Shown here: one piece after another, positions 23,055 to 32,672 of the stretch
Position numbering within the stretch: position 1 is the stretch's first letter
Layout: the number at the start of each line of letters is the position of its first letter
Assembly (NCBI RefSeq): GCF_000805675.1
Contig: NZ_JSEF01000011.1
Span: 1 to 40,498 of the forward strand
Direction of reading: 5' to 3'
DNA length: 40,498 nt
DNA from: Corynebacterium minutissimum
GTDB lineage: Bacteria > Actinomycetota > Actinomycetes > Mycobacteriales > Mycobacteriaceae
The notes under the pieces: generated by a model
Databases searched by the model: none
The model's input: only the letters and a program-made list of their open reading frames with translations
Told to the model about the DNA's origin: nothing
Program-made: the position numbers and the translations under genes

Positions 23055-24161
23055 CTAGCCGCCGATGGCGGACATGGGGCGATCGGGCTGGAGGAAACCT
23101 TCGTCATTGACTCCATGGCCTGGCAGCTTGCGCCACATCTCCCCGGCCCATGCTGCCGCGAGCTCGTCGTCGCTGGCGCCGGCACGCATCAGATCCCGCA
23201 GGGACGTCTCCGAATTTCCAAACAGGCAATTGCGCACCGCGCCATCGGTAGTCAGGCGCGTGCGGTCGCAATTGCCGCAGAAGGGGCGGGTAACCGAAGC
23301 AATGACGCCGATGCGCCCTGGTGGAGTGGAGCCATCGCGGGCGGTAGCCTCCCACAGCGCGGCAGGGGCCGAGCCGCGGGGTTCTTCTGCTGGTGTGAGC
23401 TCGAACTCCTCGCGCAGGCGAGCGAGAATCTCCTCGGCTGTGACCATGCGGGAGCGTTCCCACTCCTCACGAGGGCCTAGGGGCATTTGCTCAATAAAGC
23501 GCAGTTCAGCACCGCGCTCCAGACTAAAGCGAGCCAGCGAAACGATGGCGGATTCATTAATTCCCGGCATGATAACGGCATTGATTTTTACCGGGGCCAT
23601 ATCGGCGGCAAGGGCAGCGTCGATGGAGGCAAGCACGTCCGGCAGGCGGTCGCGCCGTGTAAGCCGAGCGTAAAGCTCGCGGTCAAGGGTATCGAGGGAA
23701 ATGTTGACGCGGTCCAGCCCGGCGCGCTGGAGCCCTTCAAGCCGCTTGTCCAACCCTAAACCGTTGGTGGTCAGCGCAGTGGAGGGAGCGATACCCTCAT
23801 CGGTACGCAGAGCGGTAGTAGCGGCGATGATGTCCTCCAAGGAGTTACGCAGGAGTGGTTCACCGCCGGTGAAACGTACCTGGCGGATGCCGAGCTTCTC
23901 CACGGCGAGGCGAATGAGGCGGATGGTTTCGTCGTCGCTAAGCGTCTGTTCGGTCGGCATCCACTCAAAGCCCTCGGCCGGCATGCAATAGGTGCAGCGT
24001 AGATTGCAGCGGTCCGTCAAAGACACACGCAGGTCGCGGGCCTGGCGGCCGTAGCGGTCAAGGAGCGCGCGGTGGCCATCAGGGCTAGGCCCCGGCACGT
24101 CAGCGGGAAGGCTGGCCGCGCCGGGGATGCGGGGCAGGGGCAGTGGGGTGGTGTCGGACAT
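23055..24161 (-). CDS. moaA: GTP 3',8-cyclase
   Basis: This 368-residue radical-SAM enzyme makes the first Moco intermediate from GTP. The SAM cluster motif is in SLTDRCNLRCTYCMP (C-x3-C-x2-C). The C-terminal second cluster has FCGNCDRTRLTTDGAVRNCLF. The conserved terminal Gly-Gly is present (MSAIGG). An N-terminal extension of about 35 residues, rich in Pro, precedes the core. No Shine-Dalgarno is evident; a -10 TACAGT ends 8 bases upstream of the ATG, so the mRNA is probably leaderless. It is the promoter-proximal gene of the Moco operon. Confidence 0.95.
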   Translation of the reverse strand: MSDTTPLPLPRIPGAASLPADVPGPSPDGHRALLDRYGRQARDLRVSLTDRCNLRCTYCMPAEGFEWMPTEQTLSDDETIRLIRLAVEKLGIRQVRFTGGEPLLRNSLEDIIAATTALRTDEGIAPSTALTTNGLGLDKRLEGLQRAGLDRVNISLDTLDRELYARLTRRDRLPDVLASIDAALAADMAPVKINAVIMPGINESAIVSLARFSLERGAELRFIEQMPLGPREEWERSRMVTAEEILARLREEFELTPAEEPRGSAPAALWEATARDGSTPPGRIGVIASVTRPFCGNCDRTRLTTDGAVRNCLFGNSETSLRDLMRAGASDDELAAAWAGEMWRKLPGHGVNDEGFLQPDRPMSAIGG

Positions 24162-24169
24162 TGCTCGCT

Positions 24170-24175
24170 ACTGTA
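24170..24175 (-). promoter_or_regulatory. Putative moaA -10 hexamer (leaderless start)
   Basis: Minus-strand TACAGT matches the TANANT consensus and ends 8 bases before the moaA ATG. The same geometry is seen at argS and at the nitrite-reductase operon. Confidence 0.45.
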
Positions 24176-24208
24176 GCCCGAAGTCCGCTGAATTAATAGG
24201 CAGCGGGA

Positions 24209-25948
24209 TTACTCCTCGGCGTCGAGGCGCTGAGATTCACCCGGGCCCTTAAGACGGATAATGTTGTAGTCACCTTCAGCCAGGTGAGCACGCAGGTCCT
24301 TCTTATCGAACTTACCCACTGAGGTCTTATCGATGGACTTCACAAAGGTCCAGTACTCCGGAAGCATCCAGGAGGGCAGCTCTGAGCGCATAGCATCGCG
24401 CAGACGCTCGGCGGTCTCAATGGTGGGGGAAATCCCCGCTGCCAGCACCGTGACGGCAAGCGGGCGCTCGACCCATTGTTTATCCGGGTAGCCAATAACG
24501 GCGCATTCGAGCACCAACGGGTTGGCCATGATGAGGTTTTCTAGCTGCACGGAATAGATCCACTCGCCACCAGAGCGGATGACGTCACGGGCGCGGTCCT
24601 CCACGGTGAGGAAGCCCTCCTCGTTGACGAAGCCGACATCACCGGTGCGCAGCCATCCATCCGCAGTGAACTTGGACTCGGCATCCTCCACGTCCTTGCC
24701 GCGGAACTCGTGGGCGGCACCGCCGACTTCGGAGGTGGGCGAGTGATAGTAGGAACCAGTAACGAGGTTGCCGCGCACCTGAATCTCGCCGGCGTTGCGG
24801 TCGGTGGTGTTGACCACGTGGCCATCATTGACCACGCGGTATTCCAGGGAGGAAGGGAAGCGGCCCTGGGAAATGCGGTAGGCCCAGCGCGCTTCGCCGG
24901 AAGCACCTGAAGGCGGGCGTGCGACGGTTCCTACGGTGGTGGTCTCCGCCATGCCCCAGACGTGTACGACGTCGACGCCGTAGCGCTCTTCCCACATCTT
25001 GATGAGCTGCGGCGGCACAGGCGAGCCACCGGCAAAAATCTCGGTCAGCGTCATACGCTCTGGCGGGTTCTTGAGGTAGTGCACAAAGAGCTGAATCCAA
25101 ATGGTGGGCACGCCATGCGCCACGCGCGGGGAGGTCGCAGCGATGATTTTGGCCAGGGTGGCGGGGGAGACGTCGGCGTCGGGAAGCACCAGCGGCGTGC
25201 CCGTCATCCATGCCGCAAAAGGAACGCCCCAGCTCAGCACGTGATAGATGGGAATGCAGCACAGGAAGGTCTCTCCATGCGTCACACACAGTGAATCGGA
25301 AGCACGCAGTTGCATGCCCTCGAGATACAGCGCGCGGTGCGAGTAGAGCACGCCTTTGGGCGCGCCGGTGGTACCGGTGGAATAACACAGGGCGGCCGCG
25401 GTGTGCTCATCCAAGGTGGGCCAGTCGTAGACCGTCGAGCGGCCATCGAGCAGCTCCTCGTAGCTGTAGACTTCGATGCCTTGGGGCATGGGAACAGTAA
25501 GCTTATCGACGTCCGTAAAGACCACCGCGCGTACGCACTCCACGCCCCTGAGGACGTTCGCGAGCTGCTGGCCAAGGCGCCCATCGGCAACAATAACCTG
25601 TACTTCCGCATGGTTGACGATGTGCCGAATCTGGTCATTCATCAGCTGCTTGTTGAGCGGGGTAAACACCGCGCCTTTGCAGGCAGTACCGAAGAGGACT
25701 TCGAGGTGCTCCGCGCAATTCCACATGAAGGACCCCACGCGCTCATCCCCGGTGACCCCCAGCGTGTCATGCAGTGCATGCGCGAAAGCGGCAGCGCGTG
25801 CGCCGATGTCGGCGAAGGTGGTTTCCTCGCGCTCATTGCCCGGATCGTCACTATGCCACGTGATGACTTGGGTTTGGCCGTGGACGGAGGAACCGTACTC
25901 CAGGATGCGCGTCAGGGACAGGGGGATATCCTGCATGGTGGAGAGCAT
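24209..25948 (-). CDS. Acyl-CoA synthetase (AMP-forming long-chain fatty acid-CoA ligase type)
   Basis: The 579-residue ANL-superfamily enzyme is expected to activate a fatty acid with ATP and CoA. Motifs: P-loop-like YSTGTTGAPKGVLYSHRA (residues about 190-207), HVWGMAETTTVG, the hinge WLRTGDVGF then VEDRARDVIRSGGEWIYSVQLEN, and catalytic lysine in DKTSVGKFDKKDLR near the C terminus. I take the start at MLSTMQDIPL; longer in-frame starts exist but would place the extra residues over the intergenic region. It is divergent from rho, as in C. glutamicum. The actual acid is not predictable; the C-terminal 10 residues carry a charged tail. Confidence 0.87.
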   Translation of the reverse strand: MLSTMQDIPLSLTRILEYGSSVHGQTQVITWHSDDPGNEREETTFADIGARAAAFAHALHDTLGVTGDERVGSFMWNCAEHLEVLFGTACKGAVFTPLNKQLMNDQIRHIVNHAEVQVIVADGRLGQQLANVLRGVECVRAVVFTDVDKLTVPMPQGIEVYSYEELLDGRSTVYDWPTLDEHTAAALCYSTGTTGAPKGVLYSHRALYLEGMQLRASDSLCVTHGETFLCCIPIYHVLSWGVPFAAWMTGTPLVLPDADVSPATLAKIIAATSPRVAHGVPTIWIQLFVHYLKNPPERMTLTEIFAGGSPVPPQLIKMWEERYGVDVVHVWGMAETTTVGTVARPPSGASGEARWAYRISQGRFPSSLEYRVVNDGHVVNTTDRNAGEIQVRGNLVTGSYYHSPTSEVGGAAHEFRGKDVEDAESKFTADGWLRTGDVGFVNEEGFLTVEDRARDVIRSGGEWIYSVQLENLIMANPLVLECAVIGYPDKQWVERPLAVTVLAAGISPTIETAERLRDAMRSELPSWMLPEYWTFVKSIDKTSVGKFDKKDLRAHLAEGDYNIIRLKGPGESQRLDAEE

Positions 25949-26356
25949 GCGTACCACTTTAGCCGTGTCAGTGTGAGCGCGGTGGAAGGATGCGGTATAG
26001 TTATCCACGACTGGCGGGGAGGCCTTCCCCGCACCTTCCGAGCATCCTCCACGGTGTGCACTCGTAAGACTGCGCACGACGGTGAAGGGGAGTAGAGATA
26101 CGCTCGCAGTCGCCTCTTAATACATCTCCCATCAGTGACCCACGGCTTTAGTTCTTTTCCGCGCCGCGGGGGCGCGTCTACGAGGGGAGAGCCACACAAA
26201 CCCACCGCCCACGGGGATCGCGGTTGCGTGAACTCGCTGGTGGCGGCGGACCACTTCAATTACACACTGGCTTCCAACGCCCCACGCGTGGGCTGTACCG
26301 CTCGAATGCGGCCTGGCCATGTTGGTGCTCGTTGGTGAAGCGACGAAAGGATATCC
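25949..26356 (+). other. Long structured rho leader / divergent intergenic region
   Basis: These 408 bases separate the acyl-CoA ligase from rho and hold no convincing gene. A plus-strand -10 candidate TATAGT lies at 25996-26001. Shortly after it comes a perfect 7-bp hairpin GCGGGGA-N5-TCCCCGC (26014-26032), and further down a 6-bp hairpin CGCGCC-N5-GGCGCG (26160-26176). If that promoter is right, rho has an untranslated leader of about 350 bases, compatible with Rho autoregulation known in other bacteria. Confidence 0.5.
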
Positions 26357-28333
26357 GTGAGCGATACGGACAAGACCGCAGCACAGGACTTGGCGTCCCT
26401 GAAGCTGCCGGAACTGCGCAAGCTTGCAGCGGAGCGCGGACTTCGCGGCGTCTCCGGACTGCGCAAGGGGGACCTCATTACTGCTCTGACCACCGGCCAG
26501 GTTCCGGTGCGTGCCGCGAAGGAAGCCTCTAAGGCTGCCGACGCCCCGAAGGCTCCGAAGGCAGAGGACAAGACCGAGGAGAAGGCCTCCGCGCCGCGCC
26601 GCGCAGCGCGCAAGGCTTCCCGCCCGGCTGGCTCCGCCGAGGAGAAGAACCATGATGCCCCGAAGGGCGCGAAGAGCAACCCTGAACAGAGCTCCGATCA
26701 GGGCTCTGAGCAGGGTGACAACGACGCGGACAAGGGCGGCAAGAACGATGAGCAGCGCTACGAGTCGCGCTCCCAAGCGCGCCGCGCCCGCCGCAATCGT
26801 GCCCGCCGCCAGGAGCGCGAGGCGCGCGAAGAGGCTAAGGCTTCCGGTCACGATGACCAGGACAACAATGGCCAGGACAAGGGCAACTCTGGCAACCAGG
26901 GCGGCAAGAATGACGCCAACCACGACGGCCAGGGCAAGTCGGAGGACAACCAGGGCCGCCACGACAATGGTGGCGGCAACAACAACGGTGGTAACAATAA
27001 CGGCGGCAACAACCGTCGTGACAACAACAACCGCCACGATGATGACAACAACCATGGCGGTGGCGGACGTCGCAACCGCCGCAACCGCCGTAACCGCCGC
27101 GGCCGTGACCGCGATGGCGGCGGCAATGGCGGTAACGACCTGCAGATCCGCGAGGGCGATGAAGTGCAGATCGTTGGCGGCATCCTGGAGGTTGTGGACA
27201 ACAACGTGGCCTTCCTGCGCACCTCGGGTTACCGCGCAGCGATCTCCGATGTCTTTGTCAACAACAACCTCGTGCGCCGCCTGGGCCTGCGCTCCGGTGA
27301 TGCGCTCACGGGCAAGGTCAAGGTTTCCGGCCCGACCCACACCCACGGCAACGGCCGCAACCGCCGCAAGTACAACCAGCTGGTGGAAGTCGATACCGTC
27401 AATGGTCTCGATCCGTCGAGCGCCAAGGAGCGTCCGGACTTCGCCAAGCTCACCCCGCTCTACCCGAACCAGCGTCTGCGCCTAGAGACGGATCCAAAGA
27501 TCCTCACCACCCGCGTCATTGACCTCATCATGCCGATTGGTAAAGGTCAGCGCGCGCTCATCGTCTCCCCGCCGAAGGCCGGTAAGACGACGATTCTGCA
27601 GAACATCGCCAACGCGATTGCTGCCAATAACCCGGAGTGCTACCTCATGGTCGTTCTCGTTGACGAGCGCCCTGAAGAGGTCACCGACATGCAGCGCAGC
27701 GTCAAGGGTGAGGTCATTGCCTCTACCTTCGACCGCCCGCCGTCAGAGCACACCTCCGTGGCAGAGCTGGCCATCGAGCGCGCCAAGCGCCTGGTGGAGC
27801 AGGGCAAGGATGTCGTCGTCCTGCTCGATTCCATTACTCGCCTGGGCCGTGCCTACAACAACTCCTCGCCGGCCTCCGGCCGCATCCTCTCCGGTGGTGT
27901 GGACTCCAACGCTCTCTACCCGCCGAAGCGTTTCCTCGGTGCTGCCCGCAACATCGAAAACGGCGGCTCGCTGACCATCATCGCTACCGCGATGGTGGAG
28001 ACCGGCTCTACCGGTGACACCGTCATCTTCGAGGAGTTCAAGGGCACCGGTAACGCTGAGCTCAAGCTGGACCGCGCTATCTCTGAGCGCCGCATCTTCC
28101 CGGCAGTGGACGTCAACCCGTCCGGCACCCGCAAGGACGAGCTCTTGCTCGTCCCGGAGGAAGCACGCATCATGACCAAACTGCGCCGTATCCTCTCTGG
28201 CCTGGACTCCTTCGCCGCCATTGACCTGCTCATTAAGCAGCTCAAGAAGACCCGCTCCAACGGTGAGTTCCTCATGCAGGTGGCGTCCTCTGCGCCCATG
28301 GCGGCAGACACCGACGAGGAGGACTACAAGTAA
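26357..28333 (+). CDS. rho: Transcription termination factor Rho
   Basis: This 658-residue hexameric RNA helicase ends transcription at Rho-dependent sites. The Rho-N motif is at about 10-45 ([18 protein letters not shown]). A large disordered insert follows at about 52-260, rich in Asn, Gly, Asp, Arg and Gln, with NNGGNNNGGNN runs and [10 protein letters not shown] repeats. The cold-shock RNA-binding domain begins near 261 ([17 protein letters not shown]). The ATPase core has Walker [10 protein letters not shown] near 404-412 and Walker [17 protein letters not shown]. Length and insert resemble other actinobacterial Rho proteins (Mycobacterium, Micrococcus). The GTG start has AAAGGA upstream. 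The TAA stop overlaps the prfA ATG (TAATG). Confidence 0.97.
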   Translation: MSDTDKTAAQDLASLKLPELRKLAAERGLRGVSGLRKGDLITALTTGQVPVRAAKEASKAADAPKAPKAEDKTEEKASAPRRAARKASRPAGSAEEKNHDAPKGAKSNPEQSSDQGSEQGDNDADKGGKNDEQRYESRSQARRARRNRARRQEREAREEAKASGHDDQDNNGQDKGNSGNQGGKNDANHDGQGKSEDNQGRHDNGGGNNNGGNNNGGNNRRDNNNRHDDDNNHGGGGRRNRRNRRNRRGRDRDGGGNGGNDLQIREGDEVQIVGGILEVVDNNVAFLRTSGYRAAISDVFVNNNLVRRLGLRSGDALTGKVKVSGPTHTHGNGRNRRKYNQLVEVDTVNGLDPSSAKERPDFAKLTPLYPNQRLRLETDPKILTTRVIDLIMPIGKGQRALIVSPPKAGKTTILQNIANAIAANNPECYLMVVLVDERPEEVTDMQRSVKGEVIASTFDRPPSEHTSVAELAIERAKRLVEQGKDVVVLLDSITRLGRAYNNSSPASGRILSGGVDSNALYPPKRFLGAARNIENGGSLTIIATAMVETGSTGDTVIFEEFKGTGNAELKLDRAISERRIFPAVDVNPSGTRKDELLLVPEEARIMTKLRRILSGLDSFAAIDLLIKQLKKTRSNGEFLMQVASSAPMAADTDEEDYK

Positions 28334-29409
28334 TGTCGAACCAGGTTTCCCTCGTTGACGATATTGTCTCCGAGTACCAGGGCATCGAAATGCAGATGGC
28401 TGACCCGGAGGTAGCCGGTGATCAGTCCCAGTTCCGCAAGCTCTCCAAGCGCTATGCCGAGCTGCGCCCCATCGTCGCCGTCAACGACGAGCTGGTGCAG
28501 GCTCGCCAGGACCTGGCCGATGCCAAGGAGATGGCCTACGAGGACCACGAGTTTCAGCCCGAGGTAGACCGCCTCGAGCCGCTTGTCGTGGAGCTGGAAG
28601 AAAAGCTCGCAGACCTGCTTGCACCGCGCGATGAGCAGGACTCCGAGGACATCATCATGGAGATCAAGGCTGGTGCCGGTGGTGAAGAGGCAGCCCTCTT
28701 TGCCGGCGATTTGGCCCGCATGTATGAGCGCTTTGCCGATAAGGCCGGTTTCCAGTGGGAGGTTCTGGGCCTTAACGAGTCGGATCTGGGCGGCGTGAAG
28801 GATATGTCCATCTCCTTCAAGTCCAAGACCCCGTCCCGCGACGGCGCCTGGAGCGTGTTCAAGTTTGAGGGCGGCGTGCACCGCGTGCAGCGTATCCCGG
28901 TAACGGAGTCCCAGGGGCGCATCCAGACCTCGGCTGCCGGCGTTCTGGTTTACCCGGAGCCGGAAGAGGTGGAGGCCGTCAACATTGATGACAAGGACAT
29001 CCGCGTCGACGTGTACCGTTCCTCCGGTAAGGGCGGTCAGGGTGTTAACACCACTGACTCCGCCGTGCGTATTACCCACCTGCCGACTGGCCTGGTGGTG
29101 ACGTGTCAGAAGGAGCGTTCCCAAATTCAGAACAAGGCGCGTGCCCTGCAAGTGCTGCAGGCTCGCCTCGACCAGATGGAACGCGAAGCCCGCGAGGCCG
29201 AAGCCGGCGAGCAGCGCGCCTCCCAGGTGCGCACTATGGACCGCTCTGAGCGCATCCGCACCTATAACTGGCCGGAGAACCGTATTACCGATCACCGCAT
29301 CGGTTACAAGGCCAACAACCTAGACGCGGTGCTCAACGGCGATATGCACGAACTTATTGAGGCCCTCCAGGCCCAGGAGCGTGCTGAGCGCCTTGAGGCC
29401 GAGGGCTAG
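28333..29409 (+). CDS. prfA: Peptide chain release factor 1
   Basis: The 358-residue factor releases peptides at UAA and UAG. The stop-codon recognition tripeptide is PVT in [15 protein letters not shown]. The catalytic GGQ is in [17 protein letters not shown], whose Gln is the target of PrmC methylation; prmC follows 24 bases later. The ATG is coupled to rho by the TAATG overlap. Domain order and length are standard. Confidence 0.98.
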   Translation: MSNQVSLVDDIVSEYQGIEMQMADPEVAGDQSQFRKLSKRYAELRPIVAVNDELVQARQDLADAKEMAYEDHEFQPEVDRLEPLVVELEEKLADLLAPRDEQDSEDIIMEIKAGAGGEEAALFAGDLARMYERFADKAGFQWEVLGLNESDLGGVKDMSISFKSKTPSRDGAWSVFKFEGGVHRVQRIPVTESQGRIQTSAAGVLVYPEPEEVEAVNIDDKDIRVDVYRSSGKGGQGVNTTDSAVRITHLPTGLVVTCQKERSQIQNKARALQVLQARLDQMEREAREAEAGEQRASQVRTMDRSERIRTYNWPENRITDHRIGYKANNLDAVLNGDMHELIEALQAQERAERLEAEG

Positions 29410-29433
29410 AGCATAAGGCTAGGACGAGATACG

Positions 29434-30294
29434 GTGACGTTTCACACCTATCAGGAGGCGCTCCGCGATGCCGCGGGGCGCCTTCGCGCTGCCGGCGTCC
29501 CCTCACCCGAGTGGGACGCACGCTTGCTTGCCGCGCACCTTATCCACTGCGGCCACATGGACATCCCCATGGATCAGGCGCCCATCCCCGGGTTTGATGT
29601 GGCCTATGGGGCGTTGGTGAGGCGTCGTGAAGCGCGCGAGCCCCTCCAACACATCCTGGGCCACGCGTGGTTCGGCCCGCTCGAACTCGAAGTGGGACCT
29701 GGCGTGTTCATTCCGCGTCCAGAGACGGAGGTCCTTGCCGACTATGCCGTCGGAATTCTTAAGAATTCCGACGCAGAGGATAGTCGCGTCGTTGACCTGT
29801 GTACGGGGTCCGGGGCGCTGGCGCTCTACGTAGCGCACTACTTGCCGCGGGCACAGGTGTGGGGCGTGGAGCTTTCCGACGCCTCCCTGGCCTACGCCCA
29901 GCGCAACGCCGCACGTTATGCCCCTGAACTTCAGTTGGTCCAAGGTGATGTGACAGACCCGCAGGTCCTTTCCGAGTTGGATGGCACCGTGGACCTCGTG
30001 CTCACCAATCCTCCCTACGTGCCCGAAACCCCGGACCTAGAGCCGGAGGTGTACCAGGACCCCCACGAGGCCGTCTTTGGAGGGGTGGACGGGATGGACA
30101 CCATCACCGCCATGATTCCCACCATCGCGCGCCTATTGCGCCCAGGCGGGAGAGTAGGCCTTGAGCACGATGATGAGACTTCCCACCAGGTCCAGGAAGC
30201 ATTCCGCGCGCATGGCGGATTCGAGCAAGTAGACATACTTCGTGACCTCACTGGCACCGCGCGGTTTGTGACGGCAGTGCGGGGAGTACAGTAG
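29434..30294 (+). CDS. prmC: Release factor glutamine methyltransferase
   Basis: The 286-residue SAM-dependent methyltransferase modifies the GGQ glutamine of release factors. SAM motif I is VVDLCTGSGALALYVA; the substrate-glutamine motif NPPY is in VLTNPPYVPET. An N-terminal helical domain (1-90) precedes them, as in HemK/PrmC. The start is GTG with an AGGACGAG upstream. It is in operon with prfA, its substrate gene. Confidence 0.95.
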   Translation: MTFHTYQEALRDAAGRLRAAGVPSPEWDARLLAAHLIHCGHMDIPMDQAPIPGFDVAYGALVRRREAREPLQHILGHAWFGPLELEVGPGVFIPRPETEVLADYAVGILKNSDAEDSRVVDLCTGSGALALYVAHYLPRAQVWGVELSDASLAYAQRNAARYAPELQLVQGDVTDPQVLSELDGTVDLVLTNPPYVPETPDLEPEVYQDPHEAVFGGVDGMDTITAMIPTIARLLRPGGRVGLEHDDETSHQVQEAFRAHGGFEQVDILRDLTGTARFVTAVRGVQ

Positions 30295-30358
30295 ATTGGT
30301 CAAGGATTGGCCAACCAGCCGACGCTACATGAGCGTGGCATAAAGGAGAATCATACCG

Positions 30359-31033
30359 ATGCAGGGACAGATTTTTAACTGCGCGGATGCAGCCGAGCGC
30401 GAAGAAGGCATGGAGCTTGCAGTCAAGGCCGCTAAGTCTGGGCGTCTCGTGGTCATGCCTACCGATACCCTCTACGGGCTGGGCTGTGATGCCTTCGATA
30501 ATGACGCTGTGGCCAGTCTCCTCGCCACCAAACATCGCGGGCCCGATATGCCCGTACCGGTGCTGGTGGGTTCGTGGGATACTGTCAAAGGCCTCGTGGC
30601 ACGGTTGGATGATACCGCCCAGAACCTCATCGAGGCGTTCTGGCCGGGAGGGCTGTCGATCGTCGTCGAGCAGGCGCCGTCGCTGCCGTGGAACCTGGGG
30701 GATACGCGTGGCACGGTGATGCTGCGTATGCCGCTTCACCCCATCGCCATTGAGCTGCTGCGCGAGGTCGGCCCCATGGCTGTCTCCTCAGCGAATATCT
30801 CCGGCCACCAGCCGCCGACGACCGCCATCGCTGCTAAGCAACAGCTGGGCAAAGCGGTGACGGTGTACCTCGATGGTGGGGAAGCAGAGATTGGCAAGCC
30901 GTCGACGATCATCGACCTTTCCGGGCCACACCCATACCTTCTGCGTGAGGGAGCGCTAACTGCCGAAGAGATCGCTGAGGTCATTGGCGTGACCCCAGAA
31001 TCCCTGCGCACCCGCCCGAGCACACAGAGCTAA
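30359..31033 (+). CDS. tsaC: Threonylcarbamoyl-AMP synthase (Sua5/YciO/YrdC family)
   Basis: The 224-residue protein makes threonylcarbamoyl-AMP from threonine, bicarbonate and ATP, the first step of t6A modification at position 37 of ANN-decoding tRNAs. Family motifs are VVMPTDTLYGLGCDAF, KHRGPDMPVPVLVG and FWPGGLSIVVE, then GTVMLRMP and AVSSANISGHQPP, ending with STIIDLSG. It is the short form without the Sua5 C-terminal domain. The ATG follows AAAGGAG at about 10 bases. A 64-base gap separates it from prmC; its stop is followed closely by AAGGAG for wecA. Confidence 0.94.
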   Translation: MQGQIFNCADAAEREEGMELAVKAAKSGRLVVMPTDTLYGLGCDAFDNDAVASLLATKHRGPDMPVPVLVGSWDTVKGLVARLDDTAQNLIEAFWPGGLSIVVEQAPSLPWNLGDTRGTVMLRMPLHPIAIELLREVGPMAVSSANISGHQPPTTAIAAKQQLGKAVTVYLDGGEAEIGKPSTIIDLSGPHPYLLREGALTAEEIAEVIGVTPESLRTRPSTQS

Positions 31034-31045
31034 GGAGCGCGCACC

Positions 31046-32221
31046 GTGGCAGGAACAGGCGTGCCGCTGCGCGAATTGGCCTTGGTCATCTTTGTTGCGG
31101 CTGCATTTACGTATCTCAGCACCGGTCTGGTGCGTACTTTTCTCGTGCGCACGGGCCGGGTAGCGGAGATTCGCCTGCGTGATAGTCACTCGCAACCCAC
31201 ACCGCAGTTGGGTGGCGTGGCCATGTTTACTGGCTTTGCCGCGGCAGTCTATCTCGCAGGCCAGCTTCCAGCCTTGACTCGCGGCTTTATGCCCGTGACA
31301 CCCGAGATGAATGCCGTGCTCTGGTCGGCTGCGGCCATTGTGCTGGTCGGAGTGGTTGATGACCTCATAGAGCTGAGTGCGATAGTTAAACTTGTGGGCC
31401 AGCTGGTCGCCGCTGCGCTCATGAGCGGTTTAGGCCTGACGTGGACATTGCTCTTCCTGCCATTTGGTGATGGGACCACGGTTATCCTCGACCAAGTCCA
31501 GAGCACACTCTTGACTGTGTTCTTTACGGTGCTACTCATCAACGCCATCAATTTCGTTGACGGCCTGGACGGTTTGGCTGCGGGCCTCGGCATGATTGCT
31601 GGTGGCGCCATCCTCATCTTTTCGCTCACAGTGCTCCATGACCAAGGCGGGGCAGTCTCGGCGTATCCGCCGGCGATTATTGCTGCCGCGCTCGTGGGAA
31701 TGTGTGCCGGCTTCTTGCCGCATAATTTCGAGCCCTCGCGCATCTTTATGGGTGATAGCGGTGCGATGCTCATTGGCTTGCTGCTGGCGGCTGCATCCAC
31801 CTCGGCTTCGGGCAAAATCAACATGTCGCTGTATGGGACGGTGGACATGGTAGCGCTTATGTCCCCGGTGATTGTGGTCATCGCGGCGGTCTTTGTTCCA
31901 GTACTGGACCTTGTCTGGGCGGTTATTCGCCGCGTTTCCCAAGGGCGCTCGCCTTTCGCGGCGGACAAGGCGCATATCCACCACCGCTTGCTGTCATTGG
32001 GCCACACACACCGCCGTACGGTGCTCGTGCTGTACTTGTGGGTCTCAGCGGTGGCCTTTGGTGCGGTGTCTTTTTCCATCGTTCCCGCGCCCGTTGCGGT
32101 GGCACTAGCCGTGCTTGCCCTTGTCGTTGCCTTCGTCGTGACCCTCATTCCGCTTCGTCAGGGCAAGATTGGGCGCAAGTCTCGTCCCACGAGCGTGGTG
32201 CTCGAAACGGATCCCTCCTGA
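31046..32221 (+). CDS. wecA: Decaprenyl/undecaprenyl-phosphate GlcNAc-1-phosphate transferase
   Basis: The 391-residue polytopic membrane enzyme (Rfe/WecA family) moves GlcNAc-1-phosphate from UDP-GlcNAc to a polyprenyl phosphate. In corynebacteria this starts the arabinogalactan linker. About 11 helices are visible. The cytoplasmic motifs are present: GVVDDLIE, NFVDGLDGLAAG, FMGDSGAML and the histidine loop KAHIHHRLLSLGHTHR. The start is GTG with AAGGAG 8 bases upstream. It sits between tsaC and atpI, as in C. glutamicum. Confidence 0.94.
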   Translation: MAGTGVPLRELALVIFVAAAFTYLSTGLVRTFLVRTGRVAEIRLRDSHSQPTPQLGGVAMFTGFAAAVYLAGQLPALTRGFMPVTPEMNAVLWSAAAIVLVGVVDDLIELSAIVKLVGQLVAAALMSGLGLTWTLLFLPFGDGTTVILDQVQSTLLTVFFTVLLINAINFVDGLDGLAAGLGMIAGGAILIFSLTVLHDQGGAVSAYPPAIIAAALVGMCAGFLPHNFEPSRIFMGDSGAMLIGLLLAAASTSASGKINMSLYGTVDMVALMSPVIVVIAAVFVPVLDLVWAVIRRVSQGRSPFAADKAHIHHRLLSLGHTHRRTVLVLYLWVSAVAFGAVSFSIVPAPVAVALAVLALVVAFVVTLIPLRQGKIGRKSRPTSVVLETDPS

Positions 32222-32237
32222 GGTAGGGTTAGGGGCT

Positions 32238-32672
32238 GTGACTGAATCAACGAGCTCTGACCAGCTATCGCCTTACGACGATCATCGCCGCCCGCTGAAA
32301 CGCGCACTGCGCTTGGGTGCGATGGGCCTCGTGGTGGTGACCTTTGCCTCCCTCGCTATTTGGGGCGGTGTCCGTGGCACGCCGGGCCTTCTGGGCGTTC
32401 TGGTTGGCGCAGCCATCGGCGGAGGCTTCGTGCTCTTTACGGCCGCTTCGGTGCTGCTGACTGCTCGTACGACGCCGTCCACGACCATGGCTGTGGTCCT
32501 TGGCGGATGGCTGCTCAAGGTGGTCATCCTCATTATGGTCCTGCTGCTCATTAAGGACTTGGAGTTCTACGACACTATGGCGCTTTTCGTCACCGTCATC
32601 TGTGCACTGGCGGTTACGCTCGGCACTGAGGTATGGGGAGTAGTGACCTCCAACGTGACGTACGTGTCGTAG
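32238..32672 (+). CDS. atpI: ATP synthase-associated membrane protein AtpI-like
   Basis: The 144-residue protein has four hydrophobic helices (about 30-50, 55-75, 88-108, 115-140) and a polar N-terminal tail, like actinobacterial AtpI. AtpI proteins help c-ring assembly or Mg uptake in other bacteria, but the corynebacterial role is not shown. GTG start: AGGGG lies 4 bases upstream. It follows wecA by 16 bases. A 461-base gap then separates it from atpB, so atpI probably belongs to the wecA transcript rather than to the main atp promoter. Confidence 0.82.
   Translation: MTESTSSDQLSPYDDHRRPLKRALRLGAMGLVVVTFASLAIWGGVRGTPGLLGVLVGAAIGGGFVLFTAASVLLTARTTPSTTMAVVLGGWLLKVVILIMVLLLIKDLEFYDTMALFVTVICALAVTLGTEVWGVVTSNVTYVS

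Noticed and set aside
26900..27120. CRISPR-like or tandem DNA repeats within rho
   Set aside because: The repetition reflects in-frame low-complexity codons (Asn, Gly, Arg), not regularly spaced identical repeats with unique spacers.
26132..27346. 404-codon minus-strand open frame opposite rho
   Set aside because: Its Val/Ala-rich, membrane-like repeats are just the complement of the Asn/Gly/Asp codons in the Rho insert; no ribosome site or family.
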